A stretch of DNA of 8,204 nucleotides from Treponema sp. (GCA_031259345.1 JAIRLQ010000342.1:1-8204), one strand, 5' to 3'; shown: positions 1 through 7,009, numbered from the stretch's first letter. Made by a program: numbers and translations. Notes: generated by a model from the sequence alone, not told the origin.

Positions 1-2
1 TT

Positions 3-452
3 CTTACAATCATCGATAAATTTAACGATTCTTCCATTGTGGAAATGCAGCTTAATGACGGAACGGCCAGTCTTGTTTTAAAAAAAGCAGGCGCTTTTGG
101 CTCCAAAGAGGGGATGCCCACAGAAAGCGCCGGGCATCCTTCTCCCAAAAATTCAGAAACCGGCATTGTGCGCCTGAGCCTTCCCGTTCAGTTGTCCGAC
201 GAAAAAGCAAACGGCGAAACCATTATAAGTCCGATTGTCGCAACTTTTTATGCTTCACCCAGTCCGGATGCTCCCCCTTTTGTAAGCCCCGGAACAAAGG
301 CAAAAGCCGGTGATACCCTTTGCATTCTTGAAGCAATGAAAATGATGAATCATCTGGAAGCGGAATTTGATTGTGAAATCATTAGCGTTAACGCATCTTC
401 AGGCGATATGGTTGAATACGGTCAAAGCCTTTTTACGGTAAAGCGGCTTTAG
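3..452 (+). CDS. accB: Biotin carboxyl carrier protein of acetyl-CoA carboxylase (5' end outside window)
   Basis: AccB carries biotin between the carboxylase (AccC) and carboxyltransferase (AccDA) sites of cytosolic acetyl-CoA carboxylase. The frame is open from the window edge and its first visible residues (LTIIDKFNDSS) look like the usual AccB N-terminal helix, so the gene begins upstream; the GTG at 39 is probably an internal valine. Of 149 visible residues, the first third is the N-terminal region, followed by a polar, Pro/Ser/Glu-rich linker, then the C-terminal biotinyl domain. The biotinylation motif EAMKMM is intact, with the acceptor lysine codon at 339-341, 36 residues before the C-terminus, as is normal. 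The ASPSPDAPPF segment matches the 'thumb' of E. coli-type BCCP. It is followed after 9 bp by accC. Identity is secure; only the true start is unknown. Confidence 0.95.
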   Translation, partial: LTIIDKFNDSSIVEMQLNDGTASLVLKKAGAFGSKEGMPTESAGHPSPKNSETGIVRLSLPVQLSDEKANGETIISPIVATFYASPSPDAPPFVSPGTKAKAGDTLCILEAMKMMNHLEAEFDCEIISVNASSGDMVEYGQSLFTVKRL

Positions 453-464
453 GGTGGAGTATTG
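453..464 (+). promoter_or_regulatory. Shine-Dalgarno and TTG start of accC
   Basis: The sequence GGTGGAG (453-459) directly follows the accB stop codon and lies only 2 bases before the TTG at 462. TTG is the only possible initiator that gives the conserved AccC N-terminus (IKRLLIANRGEIAVRI), because the in-frame accB stop lies four codons upstream and no other start codon intervenes. The rare start codon and cramped spacing suggest weak initiation helped by ribosomes finishing accB. Confidence 0.6.
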
Positions 465-1790
465 ATTAAACGTCTGCTTATTGCCAATCGCGGCGAAATT
501 GCTGTCAGGATTATCCGCAGCTGCCGGGAAATGGGTATTGAAACAGTGGCTGTTTATTCAACCGCCGACCGCGACAGCCTTCATGTAAAAATGGCGGACA
601 GGGCGGTTTGCATAGGCCCCCCTCCGTCTTCGCAGAGCTACCTGGCCGGAAACAATCTGATAAGCGCCGCAATTAACACTGATTGCGAAGCCTTGCACCC
701 AGGCGTAGGATTTCTTTCCGAAAACGCTGATTTTGCAAAACTTGTTACAGACAAGGGGCTTAAATTTATCGGCCCCGACAGCAGCACAATTCAATTATTG
801 GGCGATAAAGTTATTGCCCGTAAAACAGCCGAACAGTACGGCCTTCCTGTAACACCCGGAACAAAAGAAGCCGTAAGCAGCGCCGAAGAAGCGCTTGAAG
901 CATGTAAAAAAATTGGATACCCGGCAATTATAAAAGCCGCGGCAGGCGGCGGCGGCAAAGGTATGAGAACAGTCCGTTCCCCAGGAGAACTAAAAGAAAA
1001 TTTTCTTATTGCCGGACAGGAAGCCGAATCGAATTTTGCCGATGGCCGGGTTTTTATTGAACGCTTTATAGAAAACCCGCGTCATGTGGAGCTTCAAATA
1101 TTGGCCGACGGTTCAGGCAACGTTTCAATTCTTGGGGAACGTGATTGTTCTGTCCAAAAAAACCACCAGAAGTTAATTGAAGAAAGCCCTTCCCCCGGAG
1201 TCTCCGGCTCAATGCGTAAAAAAATGATCCAGGGGGCAATTACCCTTTTTAGGGAATTAAAGTACCGCGGTGCGGGAACCATTGAATTTTTGGTTGAAAA
1301 CAATAATTTTTATTTTATGGAAGTTAATGCCAGGGTCCAGGTGGAACACCCTGTCAGCGAATTTGTAACAAACACCGACATAATCCGCCAGCAAATATTG
1401 GCCGCGTGTGAAGGCAAAATGGAAATACCCGGCGGAAGCCTGCCTGTTTCGGGATGGTCCATCGAATGCCGAATTAATGCGCTTGCGCCCGGAAAAATCC
1501 TGGATCTCGAAATTCCCGGCGGCCCCGGCGTAAGATTTGATTCATTCCTGTACCGGGGTTGTACAATTCCCCCATATTATGACTCCATGATTGCAAAACT
1601 CATTGTATACGGCAAAGACAGGCTCCATGCCATTGCCCGTATGAAAAGGGCTTTACATGAATTAATTATTGAAGGAATTGCGACAAATATTGAACAGCAG
1701 AAATGTATTATAAACGATGGCGTATTTCGTGCCGGTAACTTTGGAACCGGTTATTATGAATCTTACAGGGGAACTAATTATGCCAATTGA
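462..1790 (+). CDS. accC: Biotin carboxylase subunit of acetyl-CoA carboxylase
   Basis: AccC uses ATP and bicarbonate to carboxylate the biotin on AccB. The 442-residue product is close to the usual ~450. The N-terminal domain opens with IANRGEIAVRI (7-17). The ATP-grasp domain has the glycine-rich loop KAAAGGGGKGMR (158-169) and ENPRHVELQ (204-212). The ERDCSVQKNHQK stretch (227-238) and MEVNARVQVEHP (286-297) supply metal and catalytic residues (E287, N289, R291, E295), with Ala where E. coli has Thr in N-T-R. The C-terminal domain keeps ECRINA (335-340; R337 corresponds to E. coli R338) and PPYYDSMI (370-377). Compared with E. coli AccC from memory, about 7 residues are missing right after ECRINA, removing the usual DP...F.PS loop. 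The start is TTG; the 3' end overlaps accD by 11 bp. Pyruvate or other acyl carboxylase homologues are less likely given the accBCDA context. Confidence 0.95.
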   Translation: MIKRLLIANRGEIAVRIIRSCREMGIETVAVYSTADRDSLHVKMADRAVCIGPPPSSQSYLAGNNLISAAINTDCEALHPGVGFLSENADFAKLVTDKGLKFIGPDSSTIQLLGDKVIARKTAEQYGLPVTPGTKEAVSSAEEALEACKKIGYPAIIKAAAGGGGKGMRTVRSPGELKENFLIAGQEAESNFADGRVFIERFIENPRHVELQILADGSGNVSILGERDCSVQKNHQKLIEESPSPGVSGSMRKKMIQGAITLFRELKYRGAGTIEFLVENNNFYFMEVNARVQVEHPVSEFVTNTDIIRQQILAACEGKMEIPGGSLPVSGWSIECRINALAPGKILDLEIPGGPGVRFDSFLYRGCTIPPYYDSMIAKLIVYGKDRLHAIARMKRALHELIIEGIATNIEQQKCIINDGVFRAGNFGTGYYESYRGTNYAN

Positions 1791-2592
1791 AAATTTGGAA
1801 GCGGGGCTTTGTCCGGGATGCCAGACAGCCCAGGACGATAAATCCATTGATGAAAACTTAAAAACCTGCCCGTCATGCGGATATCATTACCGCATGGAGC
1901 CTCTTGAACGCATTAAATATTTGGCCGACCCCGATTCTTTCAGGGAATTTTCCGCCAATTTAAGTTCGCTAAACCCAATTGATCTTTCAGGTTACGAAGA
2001 AAAACTTTCGGAAGCGAAATTAAAATCCCAAATGAGAGATGCTGTTATTACAGGAACCTGCCTTATCGAAGGCAAGCCCGTAATCCTCGCTTTAATGTCT
2101 TTTAAATTTATGGGCGGTTCCATGGGTTCCGTAGTCGGCGAAAAGGTTTCGAGATCCCTTTTAAAAGGAGCAAAAGAAAAATTACCTGTTATTATCTATA
2201 CAAACTCGGGCGGCGCCAGAATGCAGGAAGGAATATTCTCGCTTATGCAAATGGCAAAAACATCCAGCGCCGCCGCCGAACTTGACAAGGCCGGGGCCCC
2301 CTTTTTCATTGTCCTGTGCGACCCCACAACAGGCGGCGTTACCGCTTCCTTTGCCATGCTGGCGGATATTACCATTGCAGAACCCGGCGCCCTTATCGGC
2401 TTTGCCGGCCCCAGGGTTATTGAAGGAACTATCCGCCAGGGCCTTCCGGAAGGATTTCAACGCTCGGAATTTCAGATGGAAAGGGGCTTTGTGGATATTA
2501 TTGTAAAACGTCAGGATCAAAGAAAAACTATTTCTCATCTTATTGATCTTCATAAAACACAATTCGCTTTTGCATCCGGCAGGAAAATATAA
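1780..2592 (+). CDS. accD: Acetyl-CoA carboxylase carboxyltransferase beta subunit
   Basis: AccD pairs with AccA to transfer the carboxyl group from carboxybiotin to acetyl-CoA, forming malonyl-CoA in the cytosol. The 270-residue product has the N-terminal four-cysteine zinc ribbon (C11, C14, C30, C33). The crotonase-fold domain has MGGSMGSVVG (111-120), SGGARMQE (143-150), DPTTGGVTASFAMLAD (181-196) and GFQRSE (225-230), all close to the E. coli protein. It lacks the long acidic/proline C-terminal tail of E. coli AccD. I chose ATG 1780 because AGGGGA (1767-1772) sits 7 bases upstream and because the family starts shortly before the zinc ribbon; an ATG at 1717 would add 21 residues that overlap accC further. 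The start lies inside accC, so translation is probably coupled. AccA follows after 1 bp. Confidence 0.95.
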   Translation: MPIENLEAGLCPGCQTAQDDKSIDENLKTCPSCGYHYRMEPLERIKYLADPDSFREFSANLSSLNPIDLSGYEEKLSEAKLKSQMRDAVITGTCLIEGKPVILALMSFKFMGGSMGSVVGEKVSRSLLKGAKEKLPVIIYTNSGGARMQEGIFSLMQMAKTSSAAAELDKAGAPFFIVLCDPTTGGVTASFAMLADITIAEPGALIGFAGPRVIEGTIRQGLPEGFQRSEFQMERGFVDIIVKRQDQRKTISHLIDLHKTQFAFASGRKI

Positions 2593-2593
2593 A

Positions 2594-3514
2594 ATGGAAA
2601 CCAGCGTTATTCAGGAAAAAATATCAGAATTAAAAAAACTTATCAGCGATTTGGGCATGCAGGTCCCAAAGGAGCTGGAACAGGCGGCGGTTAAAATTCA
2701 ATCCGCTTCCAAAGCCGAAACCGCATGGAAACGTGTTGAACTTGCCCGGCATCCGGACAGGCCTTATTCACTGGATTATATCAATCATATTTTTGACGGA
2801 TTTATAGAACTTCATGGAGACCGGCTATTCGGAGATGATCCCGCCATTATCGGGGGGCTTGCTTTTCTTGACGGACGCCCCGTAACAATCATTGCAAACC
2901 AAAAAGGCCGTTCCCTTAAAGAGAACATGCGCCGTAATCACGGCATGGCAAATCCGGAAGGCTACAGAAAAGCGCTCAGGCTGGCCAAAGCGGCCGAAAA
3001 ATTTCACCGCCCGATAATTACGTTTGTGGATACCGCGGGCGCATACCCCGGACTGGGAGCGGAAGAGCGGGGTATAGGGGAAGCCATTGCCCATAATCTG
3101 CGTGATTTTAGCCGGCTAGAAACGCCCATTATCTGTATTATTATAGGAGAAGGCGGTTCGGGCGGGGCGCTGGGTCTTTGCGTTGGGGATAAAATTTATA
3201 TGCTGGAAAACGCAATATATTCCGTTATTAGCCCCGAAGGGTGCGCGTCAATTTTGCTTAGGGATTCGGGAAAAGCAAAAGACGCGGCGGCTATGCTCCG
3301 AATAACCAGTTCGGATTTGCTTTCTTTTAAAGTAATTAACGGAATAATCAATGAACCCGAAGGAGGCGCTCAAACGGATCTTGCCGCCATGGCGAAAGAA
3401 ATAAAAAAAATACTTGTCAACGATTTGGATGATTTGTCCGGCCGTAATCCATCGGTGCTTGTACGTTACCGTAACCAGAAGATACGCAAAGTGGGCCATT
3501 GGAACGAAGGGTAG
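2594..3514 (+). CDS. accA: Acetyl-CoA carboxylase carboxyltransferase alpha subunit
   Basis: AccA is the partner of AccD in the carboxyltransferase half-reaction. The product has 306 residues, near the E. coli length of 319. A helical N-terminal segment leads into WKRVELARHPDRPY (45-58), ELHGDR (72-77), DTAGAYPGLGAEERG (146-160), the oxyanion-hole glycine loop GEGGSGGALGL (185-195) and SVISPEGCASIL (210-221), all hallmarks of AccA. ATG 2594 is chosen: AGGA at 2581-2584 lies 9 bases upstream and the coding sequence begins 1 bp after the accD stop. A longer reading from 2543 would run through the accD 3' end and add 17 unconserved residues. It is the last gene of the acc operon; no hairpin that would make a convincing terminator follows the stop. 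Confidence 0.95.
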   Translation: METSVIQEKISELKKLISDLGMQVPKELEQAAVKIQSASKAETAWKRVELARHPDRPYSLDYINHIFDGFIELHGDRLFGDDPAIIGGLAFLDGRPVTIIANQKGRSLKENMRRNHGMANPEGYRKALRLAKAAEKFHRPIITFVDTAGAYPGLGAEERGIGEAIAHNLRDFSRLETPIICIIIGEGGSGGALGLCVGDKIYMLENAIYSVISPEGCASILLRDSGKAKDAAAMLRITSSDLLSFKVINGIINEPEGGAQTDLAAMAKEIKKILVNDLDDLSGRNPSVLVRYRNQKIRKVGHWNEG

Positions 3515-3540
3515 ACAAGCTCCGAATCTTATACGTCCCA

Positions 3541-3567
3541 TAGACTTTTTTTTAATACTTTTATAAT
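3541..3567 (+). promoter_or_regulatory. Putative mtnA promoter
   Basis: A perfect TATAAT lies at 3562-3567. The best -35 match is TAGACT at 3541-3546 (4 of 6 to TTGACA) with a short 15-bp spacer. Transcription would start near 3574, only about 6 bases before the mtnA ATG. The 65-bp gap after accA is AT-rich with a run of eight T (3546-3553), in contrast to the compact acc spacing, which supports a separate transcription unit. The short spacer is the main weakness. Confidence 0.45.
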
Positions 3568-3579
3568 TTGTATTAAGTT

Positions 3580-4713
3580 ATGAATATAAACGGAAAACAT
3601 TACAGGACAATTTGGCTAAAGGAATCCAATCCCGGCGCGGTTCAAATTATCAACCAACAGGCGCTTCCCTTTTCTTTTGAGATTTTGGATCTTCATACCG
3701 TTGACGATATTCGTAAAGCAATCAGGGATATGTTTGTTCGCGGCGCAGGCCTTATAGGAGCCGCCGCCGCGTATGGAATGTACCTGGCTGCCCTGGAAGC
3801 AAAAGAGTCCGATTTTGACGATCATTTACTTGCATCCGCGGAAATATTAAAAGCGACAAGGCCGACTGCCAGTAATTTGGCATGGGCTGTAAACTTAATG
3901 CTCTCCAAATTGCTCAACAAGCCGGGTTCTCTAAAACAAAAAATCGAAGAAGCAAAAAAAACCGCGGAAGAAATTGCCTCTAGCGATGCCGAATGCTGCC
4001 GCAATATCGGGCTTCATGGGTTAAAAATAATTGAATCCATGGCATCCAAAAAAAACGGCGCTACGGTAAATATTCTTACCCATTGCAATGCCGGCTGGCT
4101 TGCCTTCGTCGATTACGGCAGCGCCCTTGCCCCTGTTTATGCCGCTTTTGACAGGGGAATAAAAGTGCATGTCTGGGTTGACGAAACCCGGCCCAGAAAT
4201 CAGGGGGCAAGCCTTACAGCCTGGGAACTTGGGCAGCACGGCGTATCCCACGATCTTATTCCCGATAATTCAGGGGGCCACCTTATGCAGCATAATCTTG
4301 TTGATCTTGTTATTACAGGAGCCGACAGGGTAACCCGCCTGGGGGATACAGCCAATAAAATCGGTACGTATCTTAAAGCAATTGCCGCAAAAGAAAACAA
4401 TGTTCCTTTTTATGTTGCCCTGCCTTCTTCTACTTTTGATTTTTCCATGCGTAATGGCTTACAGGAAATTCCAATAGAAGAACGTGATGCGTCCGAGGTC
4501 AGATTTATTGGCGGTAAAACACCCAATGGAAATATTATACAGGTGCAGATATGCCCGGATTCAACGCCCGCCCGCAATTGGGGATTTGACGTAACGCCCG
4601 CCCGATATATTTCGGGGCTGATTACCGAACGGGGAATATGCCGTGCTTTGGAACAGGATATAATGGCGGTTTTTAGCGCTTGTTCAGAAACTAGAGTTTC
4701 TGAACAACTCTAA
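3580..4713 (+). CDS. mtnA: S-methyl-5-thioribose-1-phosphate isomerase
   Basis: MtnA converts methylthioribose-1-phosphate to methylthioribulose-1-phosphate in methionine salvage; it belongs to the eIF2B-related isomerase family and is cytosolic. The 377-residue product opens with GKHYRTIWL (5-13), as is typical of the family. It then shows VRGAGLIGAAAAYG (53-66), TRPTASNLAWAVN (93-105), LTHCNAGWLAF with the catalytic Cys at 169, DETRPRNQGASLTAWEL (201-217), and ITGADRVTRLGDTANKIGTY with the catalytic Asp at 249. An in-frame stop at 3574-3576 makes ATG 3580 the first possible start; no Shine-Dalgarno is visible. It is about 20 residues longer than B. subtilis MtnA, and the last codons (SETRVSEQL) lie within a perfect palindrome, so the tail may be acquired sequence. 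MtnP, which makes its substrate, follows by 40 bp. Related 5-deoxyribose-1-phosphate or ribose-1,5-bisphosphate isomerases are possible alternatives, but the MtnP neighbour favours MtnA. Confidence 0.92.
   Translation: MNINGKHYRTIWLKESNPGAVQIINQQALPFSFEILDLHTVDDIRKAIRDMFVRGAGLIGAAAAYGMYLAALEAKESDFDDHLLASAEILKATRPTASNLAWAVNLMLSKLLNKPGSLKQKIEEAKKTAEEIASSDAECCRNIGLHGLKIIESMASKKNGATVNILTHCNAGWLAFVDYGSALAPVYAAFDRGIKVHVWVDETRPRNQGASLTAWELGQHGVSHDLIPDNSGGHLMQHNLVDLVITGADRVTRLGDTANKIGTYLKAIAAKENNVPFYVALPSSTFDFSMRNGLQEIPIEERDASEVRFIGGKTPNGNIIQVQICPDSTPARNWGFDVTPARYISGLITERGICRALEQDIMAVFSACSETRVSEQL
4680..4707. repeat. Perfect 13-bp inverted repeat at the mtnA 3' end
   Basis: TTGTTCAGAAACT (4680-4692) and AGTTTCTGAACAA (4695-4707) are exact reverse complements separated by AG. 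As RNA it can fold into a 12-bp stem with a 4-base loop. It covers the last codons of mtnA, ending four bases before the stop codon, and lies 46 bp before mtnP. No U tract follows, so it does not look like an intrinsic terminator. It could be an operator, an mRNA stability or processing hairpin between mtnA and mtnP, or one copy of a dispersed palindromic repeat. Confidence 0.85.
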
Positions 4714-4753
4714 TAATCTGTATACGGAACGTTAAAGTTAAAAGGAGTACCTT

Positions 4754-5500
4754 ATGGCAATTATTGGCATTATCGGCGGGAGCGGATTGGATAATCCTGA
4801 TATTTTATCAAATGCAAGGGATATAACCGTTAAGACCCCCTACGGCGATCCGTCTTCGCCATTAAAACGGGGAACCATAGGAGGCGTTGAAGTTGTACTA
4901 TGCGCCCGCCATGGAAGGGAACACACGATCCCCCCTACCCAGGTTAATTTCAGGGCAAATGTTTCTGCGTTAAAATCCGAAGGCTGTACCCATATTCTGG
5001 CAACAACAGCGGTAGGATCCCTTCGTGAAGAAATTAAACGGGGAGATCTTGTAATTATAGATCAATTTATCGATTTTACCAAACAGCGAAGCATGTCTTT
5101 CCATGAATCATTTAAACCACACAGCCCGCTTCATTGTCCGATGGCAGATCCCTACGACGGGAACCTTAGAAAAATATTGATAAAAGAATGTGAAAATTTA
5201 AAATACCCGTTCCATAACAAGGGCACCGTAATAACCATTGAGGGCCCGCGCTTTTCAACCAGAGCGGAATCCCACATGTTCCGCTTATGGGGCGCTGATA
5301 TTATTAATATGTCCGTTGCGACAGAAACCGTTTTATCAAACGAAATAGGAATACCCTATGCGGCAATCGCAATGAGTACCGATTACGATTCCTGGCGGAC
5401 GGATGAAGAGCCTGTTTCATGGGAAGCAATTTCAAAAGTCTTTGCGGAAAACGCCTCAAGAGTAACGAATCTTTTGGTTACTGTGATACCCAAAATATAA
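4754..5500 (+). CDS. mtnP: S-methyl-5'-thioadenosine phosphorylase
   Basis: MtnP cleaves methylthioadenosine, the by-product of polyamine and related synthesis, with phosphate to adenine and methylthioribose-1-phosphate, which MtnA then isomerises. The 248-residue product has the family-2 nucleoside phosphorylase plan: IGGSGL (7-12), RHGREHTIPPTQVNFRAN (52-69), ATTAVGSL (83-90), TIEGPRFSTRAES (161-173), NMSVATETVL (185-194) and MSTDYDSW (207-214). The two aspartates D210 and D212 match the MTAP pattern for 6-aminopurines, where purine nucleoside phosphorylases and inosine-type enzymes carry Asn. One deviation is ATE where human MTAP has PEV. AGGAG (4743-4747) lies 6 bases before the ATG. It is probably co-transcribed with mtnA. 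Its stop is 1 bp from the stop of the opposite-strand gene. Confidence 0.92.
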   Translation: MAIIGIIGGSGLDNPDILSNARDITVKTPYGDPSSPLKRGTIGGVEVVLCARHGREHTIPPTQVNFRANVSALKSEGCTHILATTAVGSLREEIKRGDLVIIDQFIDFTKQRSMSFHESFKPHSPLHCPMADPYDGNLRKILIKECENLKYPFHNKGTVITIEGPRFSTRAESHMFRLWGADIINMSVATETVLSNEIGIPYAAIAMSTDYDSWRTDEEPVSWEAISKVFAENASRVTNLLVTVIPKI

Positions 5501-5501
5501 A

Positions 5502-6863
5502 TTACGGGTCAAAGCGTTTTTCTATGGGGATGCGGGACAAATTTACAAAGGCCCCGGGATACCGGGTTTTAAAACGGGTAAACGAAGTTTCTTCCGCGCT
5601 CTCAAAAACCGCTACCGCAAAATTTCCGTACTCGTTAAAATAGGGAACCAAAACGGCAATATGGAAATACTGCCTAAGCCTGGGAAGGCCCCGGAGATTT
5701 TGGGACGTAACCGGAGCGCCGATTTCGTTGTTTACCGCGGCCAGATACAAACGGCCGGGCTCGTCTATCGCCAGGGTATAAAGCAGCGGATGAAGGCCCT
5801 CAAAGCCAAAGCCCGCGTTTTCAAGGTAGCCGGGATAGGAGCTGGTTTTGGAAGAGGCGGTCTTCCGTATAACAACCTGGGAAAAAGGCCAGTCCCTCAC
5901 TTCAAATTCTTCAAGAGCCGCAAAAGCCGGCGAGCGTAAAACAAAGTTGGCCCGGGACGCCAGGTTACGGCTCCAGTCAAGACCAAAGAAGGGGTCTTTT
6001 ATGCTTTCCCATTGTTCGGTAAAGGAATTTCCCCGGCCGTCAAACGCGTCTTTTAACGGAGCTATGTCCAGCCGCTCCCCGGTAAGAGGCCGGATCATAC
6101 CGTCTACAATCCACTTGGCGAAACCTGAACAGTTAAGCCCCGCTTCCCCATCCTGTGAAAGAAGGGTGTCAATAAACACATAATTCCCTTCGGCGTCAAT
6201 AGCGCCGTCATCACGAAAGGAAAGCCCCGGCAAGCGGGAACGGACTTCTTCGATAAAGGCGCGGCTGTCACGGTACATAAGCGGATCGGGATCAAAATAG
6301 CGCCTGGGAAATTTATCCCCCAGGACCGATAAAATATCTTCCATGGGAAGTACATACAGCCTTTCAAAGGGGATGGCAAGGGGCTGGGATCGCACCACAT
6401 AGCCATCGTAAAGCACCGCGTCTATCTGGCTTTTGTCTTTTGTGAAGGGCCGGAACTGTATGTAAGTATAGGGGTCGCTCCGCAAAAACACCCGTATACG
6501 GGAAGGGCTGCCGTCGGATATATTTCGGGTAAGCACCCAGGAACCTTGAGCCCAACCGGGGTAAGAGGAGTTTCCCGCGCCCGCCCCCGAAGGCCCCGTA
6601 AGCTCCCTGGCCAGGATGATCATGAACTCACCCTTTTCCGCCTGGACACGTACCTGTACCCTGCCGCCGCCTTTAAGAGTACGGTATTCACTTTTCCTGT
6701 TTAAAACCCGGTTGGGCGATTCGGTAAACCATGCGTCCTTTAGCTCAATCCTAAGATCCGAATCGTCTTCAATCTTGCGCGTAGGCAGGTCGAGGGCGGG
6801 AAGCGGCGCGGATAAGCCGCAAAAAAGAAGAACGGTTGCCATAAAAACAGAAAATTTAGCCAT
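5502..6863 (-). CDS. Secreted protein of unknown function with NlpC/P60-like Cys and His motifs
   Basis: I do not recognise this protein by name. With ATG at 6863 it has 453 residues and a clear signal peptide: a lysine at position 3, a hydrophobic core, and a likely cut after LPA, so it is probably exported to the periplasm or envelope. The mature part starts with an acidic stretch and a region with several predicted strands. LNCSGFAKWI (C245) resembles the DCSGF motif around the catalytic cysteine of NlpC/P60 peptidases, and FHIAVLVPYF (H401) could supply the histidine. The Cys-His spacing of about 156 residues is much longer than usual, so a peptidase role is only a suggestion. A reading from TTG 6902 would add 13 residues without improving the signal peptide; ATG 6869 adds two. 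No start has a visible Shine-Dalgarno. It is convergent with mtnP, its stop 1 bp away, and divergent from htrA. Confidence 0.75.
   Translation of the reverse strand: MAKFSVFMATVLLFCGLSAPLPALDLPTRKIEDDSDLRIELKDAWFTESPNRVLNRKSEYRTLKGGGRVQVRVQAEKGEFMIILARELTGPSGAGAGNSSYPGWAQGSWVLTRNISDGSPSRIRVFLRSDPYTYIQFRPFTKDKSQIDAVLYDGYVVRSQPLAIPFERLYVLPMEDILSVLGDKFPRRYFDPDPLMYRDSRAFIEEVRSRLPGLSFRDDGAIDAEGNYVFIDTLLSQDGEAGLNCSGFAKWIVDGMIRPLTGERLDIAPLKDAFDGRGNSFTEQWESIKDPFFGLDWSRNLASRANFVLRSPAFAALEEFEVRDWPFSQVVIRKTASSKTSSYPGYLENAGFGFEGLHPLLYTLAIDEPGRLYLAAVNNEIGAPVTSQNLRGLPRLRQYFHIAVLVPYFNEYGNFAVAVFESAEETSFTRFKTRYPGAFVNLSRIPIEKRFDP
5553..5570 (+). terminator. Weak intrinsic terminator candidate for mtnA-mtnP
   Basis: CCCGG (5553-5557) and CCGGG (5562-5566) form a 5-bp all-GC stem with a GATA loop, followed directly by TTTT (5567-5570). 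It lies about 50 bases after the mtnP stop, inside the 3' coding end of the convergent gene. The stem and T run are short, so this is a tentative call. Confidence 0.3.
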
Positions 6864-6873
6864 ACCCATTATC

Positions 6874-6902
6874 AATATCGGTAATACTAAGATAAAATTC
6901 AA
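6874..6902 (-). promoter_or_regulatory. Putative promoter of the minus-strand secreted-protein gene
   Basis: Read on the minus strand, TTGAAT (6902-6897) and GATATT (6879-6874) are separated by 17 bases; each matches the consensus at 4 of 6 positions or better. Transcription would begin around 6867, next to the ATG codons at 6869 and 6863, which would give a leaderless or nearly leaderless message and fits the lack of a Shine-Dalgarno. This also argues against the TTG at 6902 as the start. Confidence 0.35.
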
Positions 6903-6990
6903 CAGTTGCGAAGGTTACGGGAGCAAAGCGGGGCCGGACGGAAGTAACCGGCTTCCCGTCCAGCCGGGCATTCGCGCTCCTTATGTTACT

Positions 6991-7009
6991 GTGGGTCATT
7001 TTGACCCAC
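6991..7009. repeat. Perfect 8-bp-stem hairpin
   Basis: GTGGGTCA (6991-6998) and TGACCCAC (7002-7009) are exact reverse complements around a TTT loop. No T tract follows on either strand, so it is not an obvious terminator. Its right arm begins exactly 21 bp before the first clear unit of the adjacent tandem repeat and may be a degenerate repeat unit. Confidence 0.75.

Noticed and set aside
1717..1779. Longer accD starting at ATG 1717.
   Set aside because: The extra 21 residues lie in accC coding sequence and have no ribosome binding site as good as that before ATG 1780.
3515..3579. Intrinsic terminator after accA, suggested by the run of eight T.
   Set aside because: I found no stable hairpin directly before the T run; the segment fits better as an AT-rich promoter.
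3515..3579. SAM or other riboswitch before the methionine-salvage genes.
   Set aside because: The gap is only 65 bp, and the proposed promoter leaves about 6 bases of leader, too little for a riboswitch.
5472..5495. TTTTGG/CCAAAA inverted repeat at the mtnP 3' end as a terminator for the minus-strand gene.
   Set aside because: The stem is 6 bp, mostly A-T, with a 12-base loop; too weak to support a call.
6864..6902. TTG at 6902 as the start of the minus-strand gene.
   Set aside because: It has no Shine-Dalgarno, the added residues have no basic N-region for the signal peptide, and the proposed -35 box overlaps it.
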